DNA from: Paracoccaceae bacterium
GTDB lineage: Bacteria; Pseudomonadota; Alphaproteobacteria; Rhodobacterales; Rhodobacteraceae
Assembly: GCA_026706985.1 (NCBI GenBank)
Contig: JAPOXR010000014.1
Coordinates: 20,857-84,856, forward strand
Direction: 5' to 3'
DNA: 64,000 bases
In this document: in pieces, positions 26,827-35,406 of the stretch
How positions within the stretch are numbered: position 1 is the stretch's first letter
Layout of the letters: every line of letters begins with the position of its first letter
Notes under the pieces: model-generated
Database searches by the model: none
The model's input: only the letters and a program-made list of their open reading frames with translations
What the model was told of the DNA's origin: nothing
Translations under genes and position numbers: made by a program

Positions 26827-27226
26827 ATTGAATTTGACTATTGTTGAATTTGATTTCGGCTTCCATTGCATTGACTGCACCCGCAAGAGCCCGATTCCTG
26901 AAAATCCTCGAGGGCAGAGAATGGGCACCGCTTTCGGTGGAGCACGGGTCTGCGCACCCATCCGACGGGTCAGGCAAGTTGCCGTACGGCCGTTCCAGGA
27001 TTTGTCGCCCGCAGCCGCGCCGATCCGGCAACGGAATTGCGTTTCCCTGTGGCTTGGGTGGATTCCCGGAAAATGGCGAAGCGGCAGTGGGATTCCGGGT
27101 CGCTATCAGGGCGGGTTTCTGAGGAAAGGTGTTGGAACGACCCTGTTTCAGCCGTGCATCCGGCTTGACACATTCAGACGCAACTGAAATCGAGCCGGAA
27201 ATTTATGCGATTGCGGGAGTCTCGCG
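26827..27226. other. 400 bp downstream of tRNA-Pro, no gene seen
   Basis: The first 30 bp contain a short direct repeat (TTGAATTTGA at about 26826 and again 16 bp later). The rest shows no open frame with recognisable content and no clear terminator. GCGGGAG at about 27213 is the likely ribosome-binding site of the next gene. Confidence 0.45.
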
Positions 27227-27841
27227 ATGAGATTGGCACTTCTCGGCGCCACCGGGGCTGTTGGCGGGTATTTTCTGAGCAAATCGCTGGCTGCCGGGCA
27301 TGAGGTTCGCGCGCTCGTGCGGACACAATCCAAACTTGCCGACAGGCCGGGCCTGACAGGCATTAAGGGTGATGCGACCGAGGCGGGTGACATAAGGGAA
27401 CTGATTGTCGGCTGCGATGCCGTGGTCAGCTGCCTTGGAAATGTCAAAGGTCACTTGATCATGGAACGGGCAGCCGAGGCAATGCTGTCGGCGGCGCGTG
27501 CCCGGACGCCGATGCCGAAATGCGTGTTCATCACCAGCATCGGCTGCGGCGGGTCGTCCTGGCTGATCAAGCAGATTCTGTCGATGATAGGCGGCAGAGC
27601 CGGGTTTGCGGATTATGAACGGGCCGATGCGTGCTTCTCACGGGAAACCGATGTGCCCTGTGTCTTGGTGCGCCCGGCAGCGTTACGCGAGAGACCCGGG
27701 AACGGGAAATACCGCGCATTCCGAGGCGATGGAACTTTCGCCCGCCCGATTGCGAAAGAGGATGTCGCGGCGTTTCTTCTTGCCGCCATCGCCTCGGACA
27801 GATGGGACGGGGGTGGCCTTCAACTCGCCGGACGCAGGTGA
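27227..27841 (+). CDS. NAD(P)-binding atypical short-chain dehydrogenase (NmrA-like)
   Basis: A 204-aa Rossmann-fold protein with the nucleotide motif GATGAVGGY at residues 7-15 and the atypical-SDR pattern CDAVVSCLGNVKG and KCVFITSIGCGG. The canonical YxxxK catalytic pair is weak (DYERADACFSRE), as in NmrA/YtfG-like proteins that sense or use NAD(P)H. Function unknown. The next gene, a sugar kinase, starts 36 bp later on the same strand. Confidence 0.82.
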   Translation: MRLALLGATGAVGGYFLSKSLAAGHEVRALVRTQSKLADRPGLTGIKGDATEAGDIRELIVGCDAVVSCLGNVKGHLIMERAAEAMLSAARARTPMPKCVFITSIGCGGSSWLIKQILSMIGGRAGFADYERADACFSRETDVPCVLVRPAALRERPGNGKYRAFRGDGTFARPIAKEDVAAFLLAAIASDRWDGGGLQLAGRR

Positions 27842-27877
27842 CATACGGCCTTTATTGTTGGGGGGAGGTGTTACCGC

Positions 27878-28807
27878 GTGAGCCGTTTGCTGGGAATCGG
27901 TGAATGCATGGTGGAGTTGTCGGCTTGCGGAGATGGGCGCTACAGGCTGGGCTTTGCCGGCGATACTTTCAATTCGGTCTGGTATGCCCGGCAGCTTGTC
28001 GGATCCAGCCTGGAGACCGCCTACCTGACTGCGATCGGTGACGATATTTATTCGGCGAGGATGGCGCGGTTCATCAAAGATCAGGGTATCATTCCTGAAC
28101 TCACCATTTGCGCAGGTGGATCCGTTGGCCTTTACTTGATCACTCTCAGGGATGGTGAGCGGGAATTTTCCTACTGGCGCGGCGATTCCGCTGCCCGTCG
28201 ACTGGCCGATGGGCTGGAAACACTGCCCGGCATCGGTGACGGTGATTTGGTGTATTTCTCCGGCATCACGCTGGCGATCCTGCCCGAAGCGGGCCGGAAC
28301 CGATTGATCGCCGCCATCAGACAGGCGCGTCGGACAGGTTCAGGGGTGGCTTTTGATCCGAATATCCGGCGCCGGTTATGGTCCGATTGTGCGCAGATGC
28401 GGCGATGGATAATGGCGGGTGCGGCTGCGGCTGAGATCGTCCTGCCCTCGTTTGCCGACGAGGCGGCGTGTTTCGGTGATCAGAATCCCCGCAAAACGGC
28501 TGAGCGTTATATGAATGAAGGTGCGAAGCTGGTTGTCGTTAAGGATGGTGCCGGCCCGGTGTATGTCCAATCGGCGGCGGAAGCGTTTACGGTGCAGCCG
28601 GACCCGGTGGCGGAAGTCATCGACTCGACCGCTGCGGGTGACAGTTTCAATGCCGGAGCACTCGTCACTCTGCATCAGGGAGGCGGTGAAGAGGCGGCTG
28701 TCAGGGCCGGATGCGCAGTTGCCAGGCAAGTGATCACTGCGTCCGGCGCATTGGTTCCGGTGGAGCCGGAATTGAATTTTCCGGCGGCAAGTGGCAGGAA
28801 GCGGTGA
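27878..28807 (+). CDS. PfkB-family sugar kinase, probable 2-dehydro-3-deoxygluconokinase
   Basis: A 309-aa ribokinase-fold enzyme that phosphorylates a sugar using ATP. PfkB signatures are present: GDTFNSVWYARQL near the N-terminus and the C-terminal DSTAAGDSFNAGAL with the catalytic aspartate. The overall pattern (FSYWRGDSAAR, ITLAILPE) is closest to KDG kinases, which feed the Entner-Doudoroff pathway and uronate breakdown. The start is GTG at 27878, preceded by GGGGGAGG. No KDPG aldolase gene is adjacent. Confidence 0.87.
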   Translation: MSRLLGIGECMVELSACGDGRYRLGFAGDTFNSVWYARQLVGSSLETAYLTAIGDDIYSARMARFIKDQGIIPELTICAGGSVGLYLITLRDGEREFSYWRGDSAARRLADGLETLPGIGDGDLVYFSGITLAILPEAGRNRLIAAIRQARRTGSGVAFDPNIRRRLWSDCAQMRRWIMAGAAAAEIVLPSFADEAACFGDQNPRKTAERYMNEGAKLVVVKDGAGPVYVQSAAEAFTVQPDPVAEVIDSTAAGDSFNAGALVTLHQGGGEEAAVRAGCAVARQVITASGALVPVEPELNFPAASGRKR

Positions 28808-28839
28808 GGCGCTTTACAGGATAATACCGGGACTGCAAA

Positions 28840-29520
28840 TTGAAAATCAAATGGTATGGTCAGGCCAGTTTTGCAATTCAGGACGGTTCCGGTCGCCGTA
28901 TCGTGACCGATCCTTATGATCCCGACAAAGCCGGTTACAAACCTTTTCCCGATGCCGCCGATATAGTGATCAAGTCGAGCAGCAGTGATGATTTTCACGA
29001 CAATGATCATCTTGTGCCCAAGCGCCGAGGCGCAAAGGTGATCGATGCGCTGACGGTGGCGCAGAATGGCGGTCGTATCGACACCGGCGGGCTGACCTTC
29101 CGGGCGGTTGAAGCCATGGAACATCGTGACCATCCGAGCGGCCATCCCGATCAGAATGCGATGTACAGATTTGCCGTCGATGGCATCGAAATCGGCCATA
29201 TGGGCGATATGGGGAATGAATTCTCCGACACACAGCTGGAATTTTTTCAGGGCGTGCATATCCTGCTCAGCCATGCCGGTGGATTTCCGGTGATCCCGCT
29301 GCCGGAACTGGTCCGGGTAACGCGCATCATCGCACCGAACCTGGTGATCCCGATGCATTTCCGGACTTTGCGCTACAAGCTCAGGAATATGTATTTCATC
29401 TCCGAATTTCTGCGCTATTTCCCTGAGGATCAGGTTGATTTCGCTTCCGACTGCGAAGCTGAATTGTCGCTTTCGGATCTTCCCCAACCCACCCGGGCGC
29501 TGGTTCTGGACTATTACTGA
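28840..29520 (+). CDS. Metallo-beta-lactamase-fold protein, UlaG-like, with altered metal motif
   Basis: A 226-aa protein of the UlaG/L-ascorbate-6-phosphate-lactonase-like MBL group. It starts at TTG 28840 (reading MKIKWYGQASFAI), the fold-typical beginning. Where active members have the metal motif HxHxDH, this one has KSSSSDDFHDNDHL: the first histidine pair is replaced by serine/aspartate. Other elements such as the HMGDMG segment and MHFRT near the C-terminus are present. It may bind metal differently or have lost hydrolase activity. It lies 32 bp after the sugar kinase gene on the same strand. Confidence 0.8.
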   Translation: MKIKWYGQASFAIQDGSGRRIVTDPYDPDKAGYKPFPDAADIVIKSSSSDDFHDNDHLVPKRRGAKVIDALTVAQNGGRIDTGGLTFRAVEAMEHRDHPSGHPDQNAMYRFAVDGIEIGHMGDMGNEFSDTQLEFFQGVHILLSHAGGFPVIPLPELVRVTRIIAPNLVIPMHFRTLRYKLRNMYFISEFLRYFPEDQVDFASDCEAELSLSDLPQPTRALVLDYY

Positions 29521-29607
29521 TCCACCGCCGGAATCCCGCTTTAGGACTTTTGCAACCGGGTTTGTTTCGCTATCAGACCCGCTCCACAGAAATTGGATGA
29601 AGTGACG

Positions 29608-30630
29608 ATGGGCTACAGAGTTGCCGTTGTGGGTGCGACCGGTAATGTCGGCCGTGAAATGCTCAACATTCTGCATGAGCGGGAGTTTCCAGTCGATGAA
29701 ATCGCCGCGCTCGCCTCAAACCGTTCATTGGGAGTTGAAGTCGAGTTCGGTCCGAAATCGGTTCCGATTGATGATTTGGCAGCGTTTGACTTTGATGGCT
29801 GGGACATCGCGCTTTTTGCCGCCGGCTCGGCACCGACGGCGGAGTTCGCGCCGATTGCCGCCGATGCGGGCTGCACCGTCATCGATAATTCTTCCCTCTA
29901 CCGTTATGACCCGGAGATTCCGCTCATTGTTCCGGAAGTGAACCCGGATGCGGTTGAGGATGTCCGCAACCGGAACATCATCGCCAATCCGAACTGTTCA
30001 ACGGCACAGATGGTTGTGGCACTGGCGCCGCTGCATCGGGAGGTTCGGATCCGCAGGGTGGTTGTTGCCACCTATCAATCGGTGTCCGGGTCCGGGAAAG
30101 CAGCGATGGATGAATTATGGGAGCAGACCCGCTCCCTCTATACGACGGGAGAGACACGCGAAGCCGAAATCTACCCGACACGCATCGCCTTCAATGTGAT
30201 TCCACATATCGATCGCTTTCTCGAGGATGGATCGACGCGCGAGGAATGGAAAATGGTCGCCGAAACCAAACGCATTGTCGATCCGGAGATTGAAGTGTCC
30301 GCGACCTGCGTCCGGGTGCCGGTGTTTGTCGGTCATTCCGAAGCCGTCAATATCGAATTCGAGCAGTCGCTCGATGCGGCTGCGGCGCGGGAGATTCTCA
30401 GAAGTGCCCCCGGCATCATGGTTGTCGATGAGCGCAGGGACGGCGGTTATGCCACTCCGATGGATTGTGTCGGCGAGTATGCCACTTTTGTGAGCCGGAT
30501 ACGCAATGATCCCACTGTGGCGAATGGCCTTAATCTTTGGTGCGTATCGGACAATCTGCGCAAAGGCGCGGCGTTGAACGCGGTGCAGATCGCCGAGTTG
30601 CTGGGCCGCAGAATCCTGCGCCGGGGTTGA
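29608..30630 (+). CDS. asd: Aspartate-semialdehyde dehydrogenase
   Basis: NADPH-dependent enzyme of the aspartate pathway (lysine, threonine, methionine, diaminopimelate), 340 aa. The nucleotide motif VGATGNVGREML is at the N-terminus, the catalytic cysteine is in NPNCSTAQM, and QSVSGSGKAAMDELW is conserved. The start at ATG 29608 has GGATGAAG before it; TTG 29593 is an unlikely alternative. Essential for cell-wall synthesis in most bacteria. The aminopeptidase gene follows 22 bp later. Confidence 0.96.
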   Translation: MGYRVAVVGATGNVGREMLNILHEREFPVDEIAALASNRSLGVEVEFGPKSVPIDDLAAFDFDGWDIALFAAGSAPTAEFAPIAADAGCTVIDNSSLYRYDPEIPLIVPEVNPDAVEDVRNRNIIANPNCSTAQMVVALAPLHREVRIRRVVVATYQSVSGSGKAAMDELWEQTRSLYTTGETREAEIYPTRIAFNVIPHIDRFLEDGSTREEWKMVAETKRIVDPEIEVSATCVRVPVFVGHSEAVNIEFEQSLDAAAAREILRSAPGIMVVDERRDGGYATPMDCVGEYATFVSRIRNDPTVANGLNLWCVSDNLRKGAALNAVQIAELLGRRILRRG

Positions 30631-30652
30631 GCCGTCGAGAGGAGAGTTCGGC

Positions 30653-32008
30653 GTGACTTTGCCGGAATTCGCATGCGCTGACAGTCCTGCCGTTCCCATT
30701 CGTCTGCTGCGCCATGATGAGGTCGTGGGCAAGGGTGCGGAATTCGGCGGCAGCTGGGCACAGGCCTGCGGCTTCAAGGGCCGTCCCGGGCAGATTCTGC
30801 TGGTGCCTGACGGAACCGGCGCCGTGGCGGAGGTGTTGGTGGGATGGTCCTGGGATGATACGGCGCGGCATGGCTTCGCCGATATCATGCGGCGGCTACC
30901 GAAGGGTGACTACCGGCTTGAGGGTGCGTTGACCCCTGAACAGCTGGAGGAAGCATCGCTGGCATCGCTTCTGGCGCAGTATCATTTTGACCGGTATTCG
31001 ACCCGGGAAGCCTGTGCCGCTCGTCTGGCGGCCCCTGCGGAATGTGATGCGGAGCGTCAGCTGGCAATTGCCGCAGGGGAATTCCTGACCCGCGACCTGA
31101 TCAATTGCCCGGCGAATGATATGGGGCCGGAACAGCTCGAAGCGGCATCCAACGATCTGGCCGCGGCGTATTCGGCTTCAATCCAGACGCTGCGCGGAGA
31201 AGATCTTGACCGCGGATTTCCACTGATTGCGGCGGTTGGACGCGCCGCTCCCATGCCACCGCGTCTTGTCGATATTCGCTGGGGTGACGCCGGTCCGCAA
31301 TTGACTCTGGTCGGCAAGGGTATCTGCTTCGACAGCGGTGGCCTGAACATCAAGCCCGGCCAATCGATGTCGATCATGAAGAAGGATATGGGTGGCGCCG
31401 CGGTCGCACTTGGTTTGGCCGACATGATCATGCGGCTGCGCTTGCCCCTGCGGCTCCGGGTCCTGATTCCGATTGCCGAAAACGCGATATCCGGTGGAGC
31501 CATGCGGCCGGGGGATATTGTCCGGGCGAGATCCGGTGCCACCGTCGAAATCACCAACACCGATGCCGAAGGACGGCTGGTGTTGGCGGATGCGCTTGCC
31601 TTAGCGGGTGAGGACGATCCGGATTTGACGGTTTCCCTTGCGACATTGACCGGTGCGGCACGGGTGGCGCTGGGGTCGGAAATCGCTCCATTCTATTCCG
31701 ACAGTGACCAATTGGCGGCGATTCTCGCAGAATCGGCGGAACAGGCGCGGGATCCGCTCTGGCGGATGCCGTTATGGCAGGGCTATGAGCAAATGCTGAA
31801 ATCAGACATCGCGGATATGGTGAATGCGCCGGCCAGCGGTTTTGCCGGGTCGGTCACAGCGGCGCTGTTTCTGCGCAGATTTGTAAGGGATTCCCGGAAA
31901 TGGGCACATTTTGACCTTTATTGCTGGCAGGCGGATCGCGGCAAGGGCGGCATAGGTCAGGCATCACATGCGCTCCTTAACAGCATACCAAAAGTGTTCG
32001 GCTGGTGA
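30653..32008 (+). CDS. Leucyl aminopeptidase family protein (M17)
   Basis: Cytoplasmic zinc/manganese exopeptidase, 451 aa, of the PepA/PepB group. The metal- and substrate-binding residues are in GKGICFDSGGLNIKP, MKKDMGG and the family signature NTDAEGRLVLADAL; the C-terminal domain is complete. GTG start at 30653 with GAGAGGAG upstream. The stop overlaps the start of the NlpC/P60 gene (GTGA), so cell-wall peptide cleavage and peptide breakdown could be coupled, an arrangement seen in other alphaproteobacteria. Confidence 0.94.
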   Translation: MTLPEFACADSPAVPIRLLRHDEVVGKGAEFGGSWAQACGFKGRPGQILLVPDGTGAVAEVLVGWSWDDTARHGFADIMRRLPKGDYRLEGALTPEQLEEASLASLLAQYHFDRYSTREACAARLAAPAECDAERQLAIAAGEFLTRDLINCPANDMGPEQLEAASNDLAAAYSASIQTLRGEDLDRGFPLIAAVGRAAPMPPRLVDIRWGDAGPQLTLVGKGICFDSGGLNIKPGQSMSIMKKDMGGAAVALGLADMIMRLRLPLRLRVLIPIAENAISGGAMRPGDIVRARSGATVEITNTDAEGRLVLADALALAGEDDPDLTVSLATLTGAARVALGSEIAPFYSDSDQLAAILAESAEQARDPLWRMPLWQGYEQMLKSDIADMVNAPASGFAGSVTAALFLRRFVRDSRKWAHFDLYCWQADRGKGGIGQASHALLNSIPKVFGW

Positions 32009-32874
32009 CGGATCCGCGCCTTACCGCGAGCAATGGCAGAGTCGCTTCCATCGAGTTGAAGGGAAGGGTGGCAGCGGAGCGCTATGTGGAAGGCGGTCTT
32101 CGGCAATGCATCGCTCCGATTGCCGGTCTGCACTCGTCGCCGCAGGGCACCCTGTCATGCCAGCTCCTGTTCGGCGACAGATTCAGGGTCCTGGAAGAAG
32201 TTTCAGGTTGGGCATTCGGCCAATCGGAACGCGATCGCTATGCCGGCTATGTCCAGTCTGCGGAACTCGGTGCGTGCGGAATGCGCACACATGCGATCAG
32301 CACACTCTCAACGCATATTTATCCGCTTCCGGAGATGAAAACCGCGCCGCGGCGATGGCTGCCCTATGCCGCCAGGATCGGCGTCCGGGCGGTTGATGGC
32401 GGGTTCGCCGAGCTCGCTGAAGGCGGATTTATTCCATCCCAGCACATTCGCGATGATCAAGCCCCGCGGGCGGATTTTGTGCATGAAGCGAAGCGGTTTC
32501 TGGATGTGCCTTATCTGTGGGGAGGCAATGGTCCCACAGGGGTGGATTGTTCAGGTCTGGTTCAGCTGGCGCTGAATGCTGTCGGCATTCGATGTCCCAG
32601 GGATTCCGATATGCAGTTTTCCGGATTGGGAGAGCCGGTGCGGAAAAATGCGCTCAAGCCGGGTGATCTGGCATTCTGGAATGGTCATGTGGGCGTGGTC
32701 TGTGCGGGCGGCATGCTTCTGCATGCCACCGCACATGCGATGGCGGTTGTGCAGGAGCCGTTGGCGGATGTGTGCCGACGGCTGGAACAGGGGGGCGAGG
32801 CCGGATTTCTCGGGTTCAGGCGAATTCGTGATGCCGCGGGGCAGTCTGTTATGCCACAATCCGCAGAAGCCTGA
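32005..32874 (+). CDS. NlpC/P60-family cysteine peptidase with SH3-like domains
   Basis: A 289-aa enzyme with bacterial SH3-like regions in the first ~150 residues and an NlpC/P60 (C40) domain after that. The catalytic cysteine (GVDCSGLVQLAL), histidine (FWNGHVGVV) and third polar residue region (LLHATAHAMAV) are present. Such enzymes cleave gamma-D-Glu-diaminopimelate type bonds in muropeptides. No signal peptide is seen, suggesting cytoplasmic recycling of peptides together with the overlapping M17 aminopeptidase. Its 3' end overlaps the converging DUF2794 gene by 26 bp. Confidence 0.9.
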   Translation: MTDPRLTASNGRVASIELKGRVAAERYVEGGLRQCIAPIAGLHSSPQGTLSCQLLFGDRFRVLEEVSGWAFGQSERDRYAGYVQSAELGACGMRTHAISTLSTHIYPLPEMKTAPRRWLPYAARIGVRAVDGGFAELAEGGFIPSQHIRDDQAPRADFVHEAKRFLDVPYLWGGNGPTGVDCSGLVQLALNAVGIRCPRDSDMQFSGLGEPVRKNALKPGDLAFWNGHVGVVCAGGMLLHATAHAMAVVQEPLADVCRRLEQGGEAGFLGFRRIRDAAGQSVMPQSAEA

Positions 32875-33202
32875 CTTCAAAATGCGCCATAACTTGCCGG
32901 AGATTGTTGCCACGGCGGTAGATCCGTCCATCCAGACCGACTATCCGGTAAAGGGAGTTCTGCCGGCGCAGGCGCGGCTGCTTTTCGATCCGGTACAGCG
33001 GCAAATCGGCGCTGTGACGGAAAACGGAAAAAACGGCGGCATAGGAGAGGTGTGAAATCCCGTAATCATGCCACTCACCGGCAGCCACCATACGCCCATA
33101 GGTTGTAAGGACGATGTTCAACTCTGCCTTGGTGAAGGAAATGACATTCGGGACTTCGACATTCGGACCGGTTCCGAAGGCGGCTGTCTTGTGAATTATC
33201 AT
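32849..33202 (-). CDS. DUF2794 protein
   Basis: About 117 aa, matching the alphaproteobacterial DUF2794 family: FTKAELNIVLTTYGRMVAAGEW, then AVFSVFRHSADLPLYRIEK. Function unknown. ATG 33202 is the most natural start; TTG 33241 would add 13 residues. The last 26 bp overlap the end of the NlpC/P60 gene on the other strand. Confidence 0.82.
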   Translation of the reverse strand: MIIHKTAAFGTGPNVEVPNVISFTKAELNIVLTTYGRMVAAGEWHDYGISHLSYAAVFSVFRHSADLPLYRIEKQPRLRRQNSLYRIVGLDGRIYRRGNNLRQVMAHFEVRLLRIVA

Positions 33203-33400
33203 CCCCGTATATTGCCCGGTGATGCGTCGGTCCGCAAGCAATTCCGTCTGATTTTGCCAACCATTACGGGCAAATCACAGGTCTGCCCGTCGCCTTAGCG
33301 TCGAATTCGCCCAGGTGCGGCGTTTCCGCTGGATTCGCGGTGCCTCCTGCGAAAGAGTCACCCGCCAGAGTTTCGCGATCATGCTGTCAAGGGAACAAAG

Positions 33401-34981
33401 ATGAGGGATTTTCAGCTTTCAGGCCGGTCACCGGTGATTTCAGCCAATGGAATGTGTGCCACCTCTCACCCGCTGGCGGCCCGGACCGCGGTGCGTATTC
33501 TTGAAGATGGCGGCAATGCAGTCGATGCGGCAATCGGAGCGGCGGTTCTGCTTGGGATTTGTGAGCCGCAGTCAACAGGCATAGGCGGTGATTGTTTCGT
33601 GTTGCTGAAGCCGCCGGGCGAGGACCGGATTGTCGCATTGAACGGATCCGGCAGGGCGCCAGCCGCCGCGAAGGGCTGTGAGTTACGCGGTCAGGGCATG
33701 CTGACGGTTCCGTCTGAATCGGTTCACGCTGTGACCATCCCCGGCGCTGTTGACGCTTTCTGTCAATTGTCGGCGGATTGGGGGCGGCTTGAGTTAGCAG
33801 CCTGTCTCGCACCGGCCATCGAGGCGGCGGAAGAGGGGGTGCCGGTGGCCGAAAGGGTTGCATTCGACTGGCAGCGCGCCGCGGACCGTCTGCAGGGAGA
33901 TGCGAGAGAACATTACCTGATGAATGGGCAGGCACCGCGTCAGGGCATGAAGTTCCGCGCCCCGGGGCAGGCAGAGGTGTTGAGACGGGTGGCGCGGGCA
34001 GGAAGAGCGGGATTTTATGAAGGTGAAGTCGCTGAAGACATGGTGAATTGCCTGCGGGAACAGGGAGGCTGCCACAGCCCCGATGATTTCGCGGCGACGG
34101 CATGTTCTTATGACAGGCCGATAAGCGGAGAGTATGGCGGATACGAAATTCTGGAGCATCCGCCGAACGGCCAGGGAGCGGCGGCGATCCTGATGGCCAA
34201 TATCCTGTCGAATTTTAAGCTCCCGAAGAGCAATCCATTCGGTGTTCGGCGCACACATCTGGAATGCGAGGCGGCGAAACTGGCACTCGATGCGCGCGAC
34301 CGGTTCCTCGCCGATCCCGATCACATAACCCGGCTCAAGCATATGCTGTCGCCGAAAACCGCCGCCGAACTGGCAGCATTGATTGACCCGCACAATCCAC
34401 TGACTGCGGTTTCGCGGGCGGCTGATGCCTTGCATCGAGAGACGGTTCTGCTGGTGGTCGTCGATCGCGACCTGATGGCGGTGACGATGATCTATTCGAT
34501 TTTCAGCAGTTTCGGCTCTGGTATCGCATCGTCGAAATTCGGCATTAATTTCCAGAACAGGGGTGCCGGTTTCACCCTGGCGGAAGGGCATCCGAACGAA
34601 CTGAACGGCGGCAAACGGCCTCTGCATACCATCATTCCGGCGATGCTGCGGCACAATGGCCGGGTCGTCATGCCGTTCGGTGTTATGGGCGGGCAGTATC
34701 AGGCTGTCGGACATGTCCGCTTCATCACCAACCTGGTGGATTATGGAATGAATCCACAGAGCGCACTTGATGGTCCACGCAGCTTCCCCGAAGACGGATC
34801 ACTTCTGCTTGAGCGCGGCTATCGGCGGGAAGTGTTTTCAGGATTGCGCGAACTCGGTCATAATGTGGCCGAGCCGGAAACCCCGCATGGAGGCGGTCAG
34901 GCAATCAGAATCGATTACGGACGCGGAATCCTCGAGGGGGCTTCGGATCACCGGAAAGACGGGTGCGCGCTGGGATACTGA
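33401..34981 (+). CDS. Gamma-glutamyltransferase family protein
   Basis: A 526-aa Ntn-hydrolase proenzyme that splits autocatalytically into two subunits and transfers or hydrolyses gamma-glutamyl groups, for example of glutathione. N-terminal subunit features are GGNAVDAAIGAAV and STGIGGDCFVL. The predicted nucleophile threonine lies in LHRETVLLVVVDRD (about residue 348), followed by FGSGIASSKFGI and NRGAGF. There is no clear signal peptide, as in cytoplasmic YwrD-type members. The start at 33401 has AAGGGAAC before it. Ends 5 bp from the converging hspQ gene. Confidence 0.92.
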   Translation: MRDFQLSGRSPVISANGMCATSHPLAARTAVRILEDGGNAVDAAIGAAVLLGICEPQSTGIGGDCFVLLKPPGEDRIVALNGSGRAPAAAKGCELRGQGMLTVPSESVHAVTIPGAVDAFCQLSADWGRLELAACLAPAIEAAEEGVPVAERVAFDWQRAADRLQGDAREHYLMNGQAPRQGMKFRAPGQAEVLRRVARAGRAGFYEGEVAEDMVNCLREQGGCHSPDDFAATACSYDRPISGEYGGYEILEHPPNGQGAAAILMANILSNFKLPKSNPFGVRRTHLECEAAKLALDARDRFLADPDHITRLKHMLSPKTAAELAALIDPHNPLTAVSRAADALHRETVLLVVVDRDLMAVTMIYSIFSSFGSGIASSKFGINFQNRGAGFTLAEGHPNELNGGKRPLHTIIPAMLRHNGRVVMPFGVMGGQYQAVGHVRFITNLVDYGMNPQSALDGPRSFPEDGSLLLERGYRREVFSGLRELGHNVAEPETPHGGGQAIRIDYGRGILEGASDHRKDGCALGY

Positions 34982-34986
34982 CTATG

Positions 34987-35313
34987 TCAGTTGGGTTTGA
35001 ATTCCAGTTCGTATTTTCCGTTTCTCAGCCTGCCGAAATAGGCTTCGATCTCCGGATGGTCCACCGGCTCACCCGACGTGTCCTTTACCAAATTCTGCTC
35101 AGAGACATAGGCGTTGTAATGGGTGTCCTCATTCTCCGCCAACAGATGATAGAATGGCTGGTCTTTTTTCGGGCGAATTTTTTCAGGAATCGCCTGCCAC
35201 CATTCTTCGGTGTTGGCAAATTTCGGATCGATATCGACAACCACACCACGAAACGGAAACATCTTGTGTTTCACGACTTGTCCAAGTCCGAATTTCGCTT
35301 TTCTGAGCATCAT
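34987..35313 (-). CDS. hspQ: Heat-shock protein HspQ
   Basis: A 108-aa protein of the YccV/HspQ family, known in E. coli to bind hemimethylated DNA and to modulate Lon protease. Conserved features are KFGLGQVVKHKMFPFRGVVVDIDP, the NTEEWWQ segment and QPFYHLLAENEDTHYNAYVSEQNL. Start at ATG 35313 with a second ATG three bases on; GGGAA lies directly before. The ISAs1 element inserted about 90 bp upstream may affect its promoter. Confidence 0.93.
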   Translation of the reverse strand: MMLRKAKFGLGQVVKHKMFPFRGVVVDIDPKFANTEEWWQAIPEKIRPKKDQPFYHLLAENEDTHYNAYVSEQNLVKDTSGEPVDHPEIEAYFGRLRNGKYELEFKPN

Positions 35314-35397
35314 TTCCCGAAATTACTCCATGCAAGGACAACGGCATGACTGATATTCCAATCTAGTGATCGAACCGGATTTCATCAAGCCCCTACA

Positions 35398-35406
35398 CCC
35401 ACTGAC
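35398..35406. repeat. Target-site duplication, left copy (9 bp)
   Basis: CCCACTGAC directly precedes the left inverted repeat and is repeated exactly at 36651-36659 after the right one. An exact 9-bp duplication fits ISAs1-family transposition and shows that this copy inserted as a unit. Confidence 0.9.
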
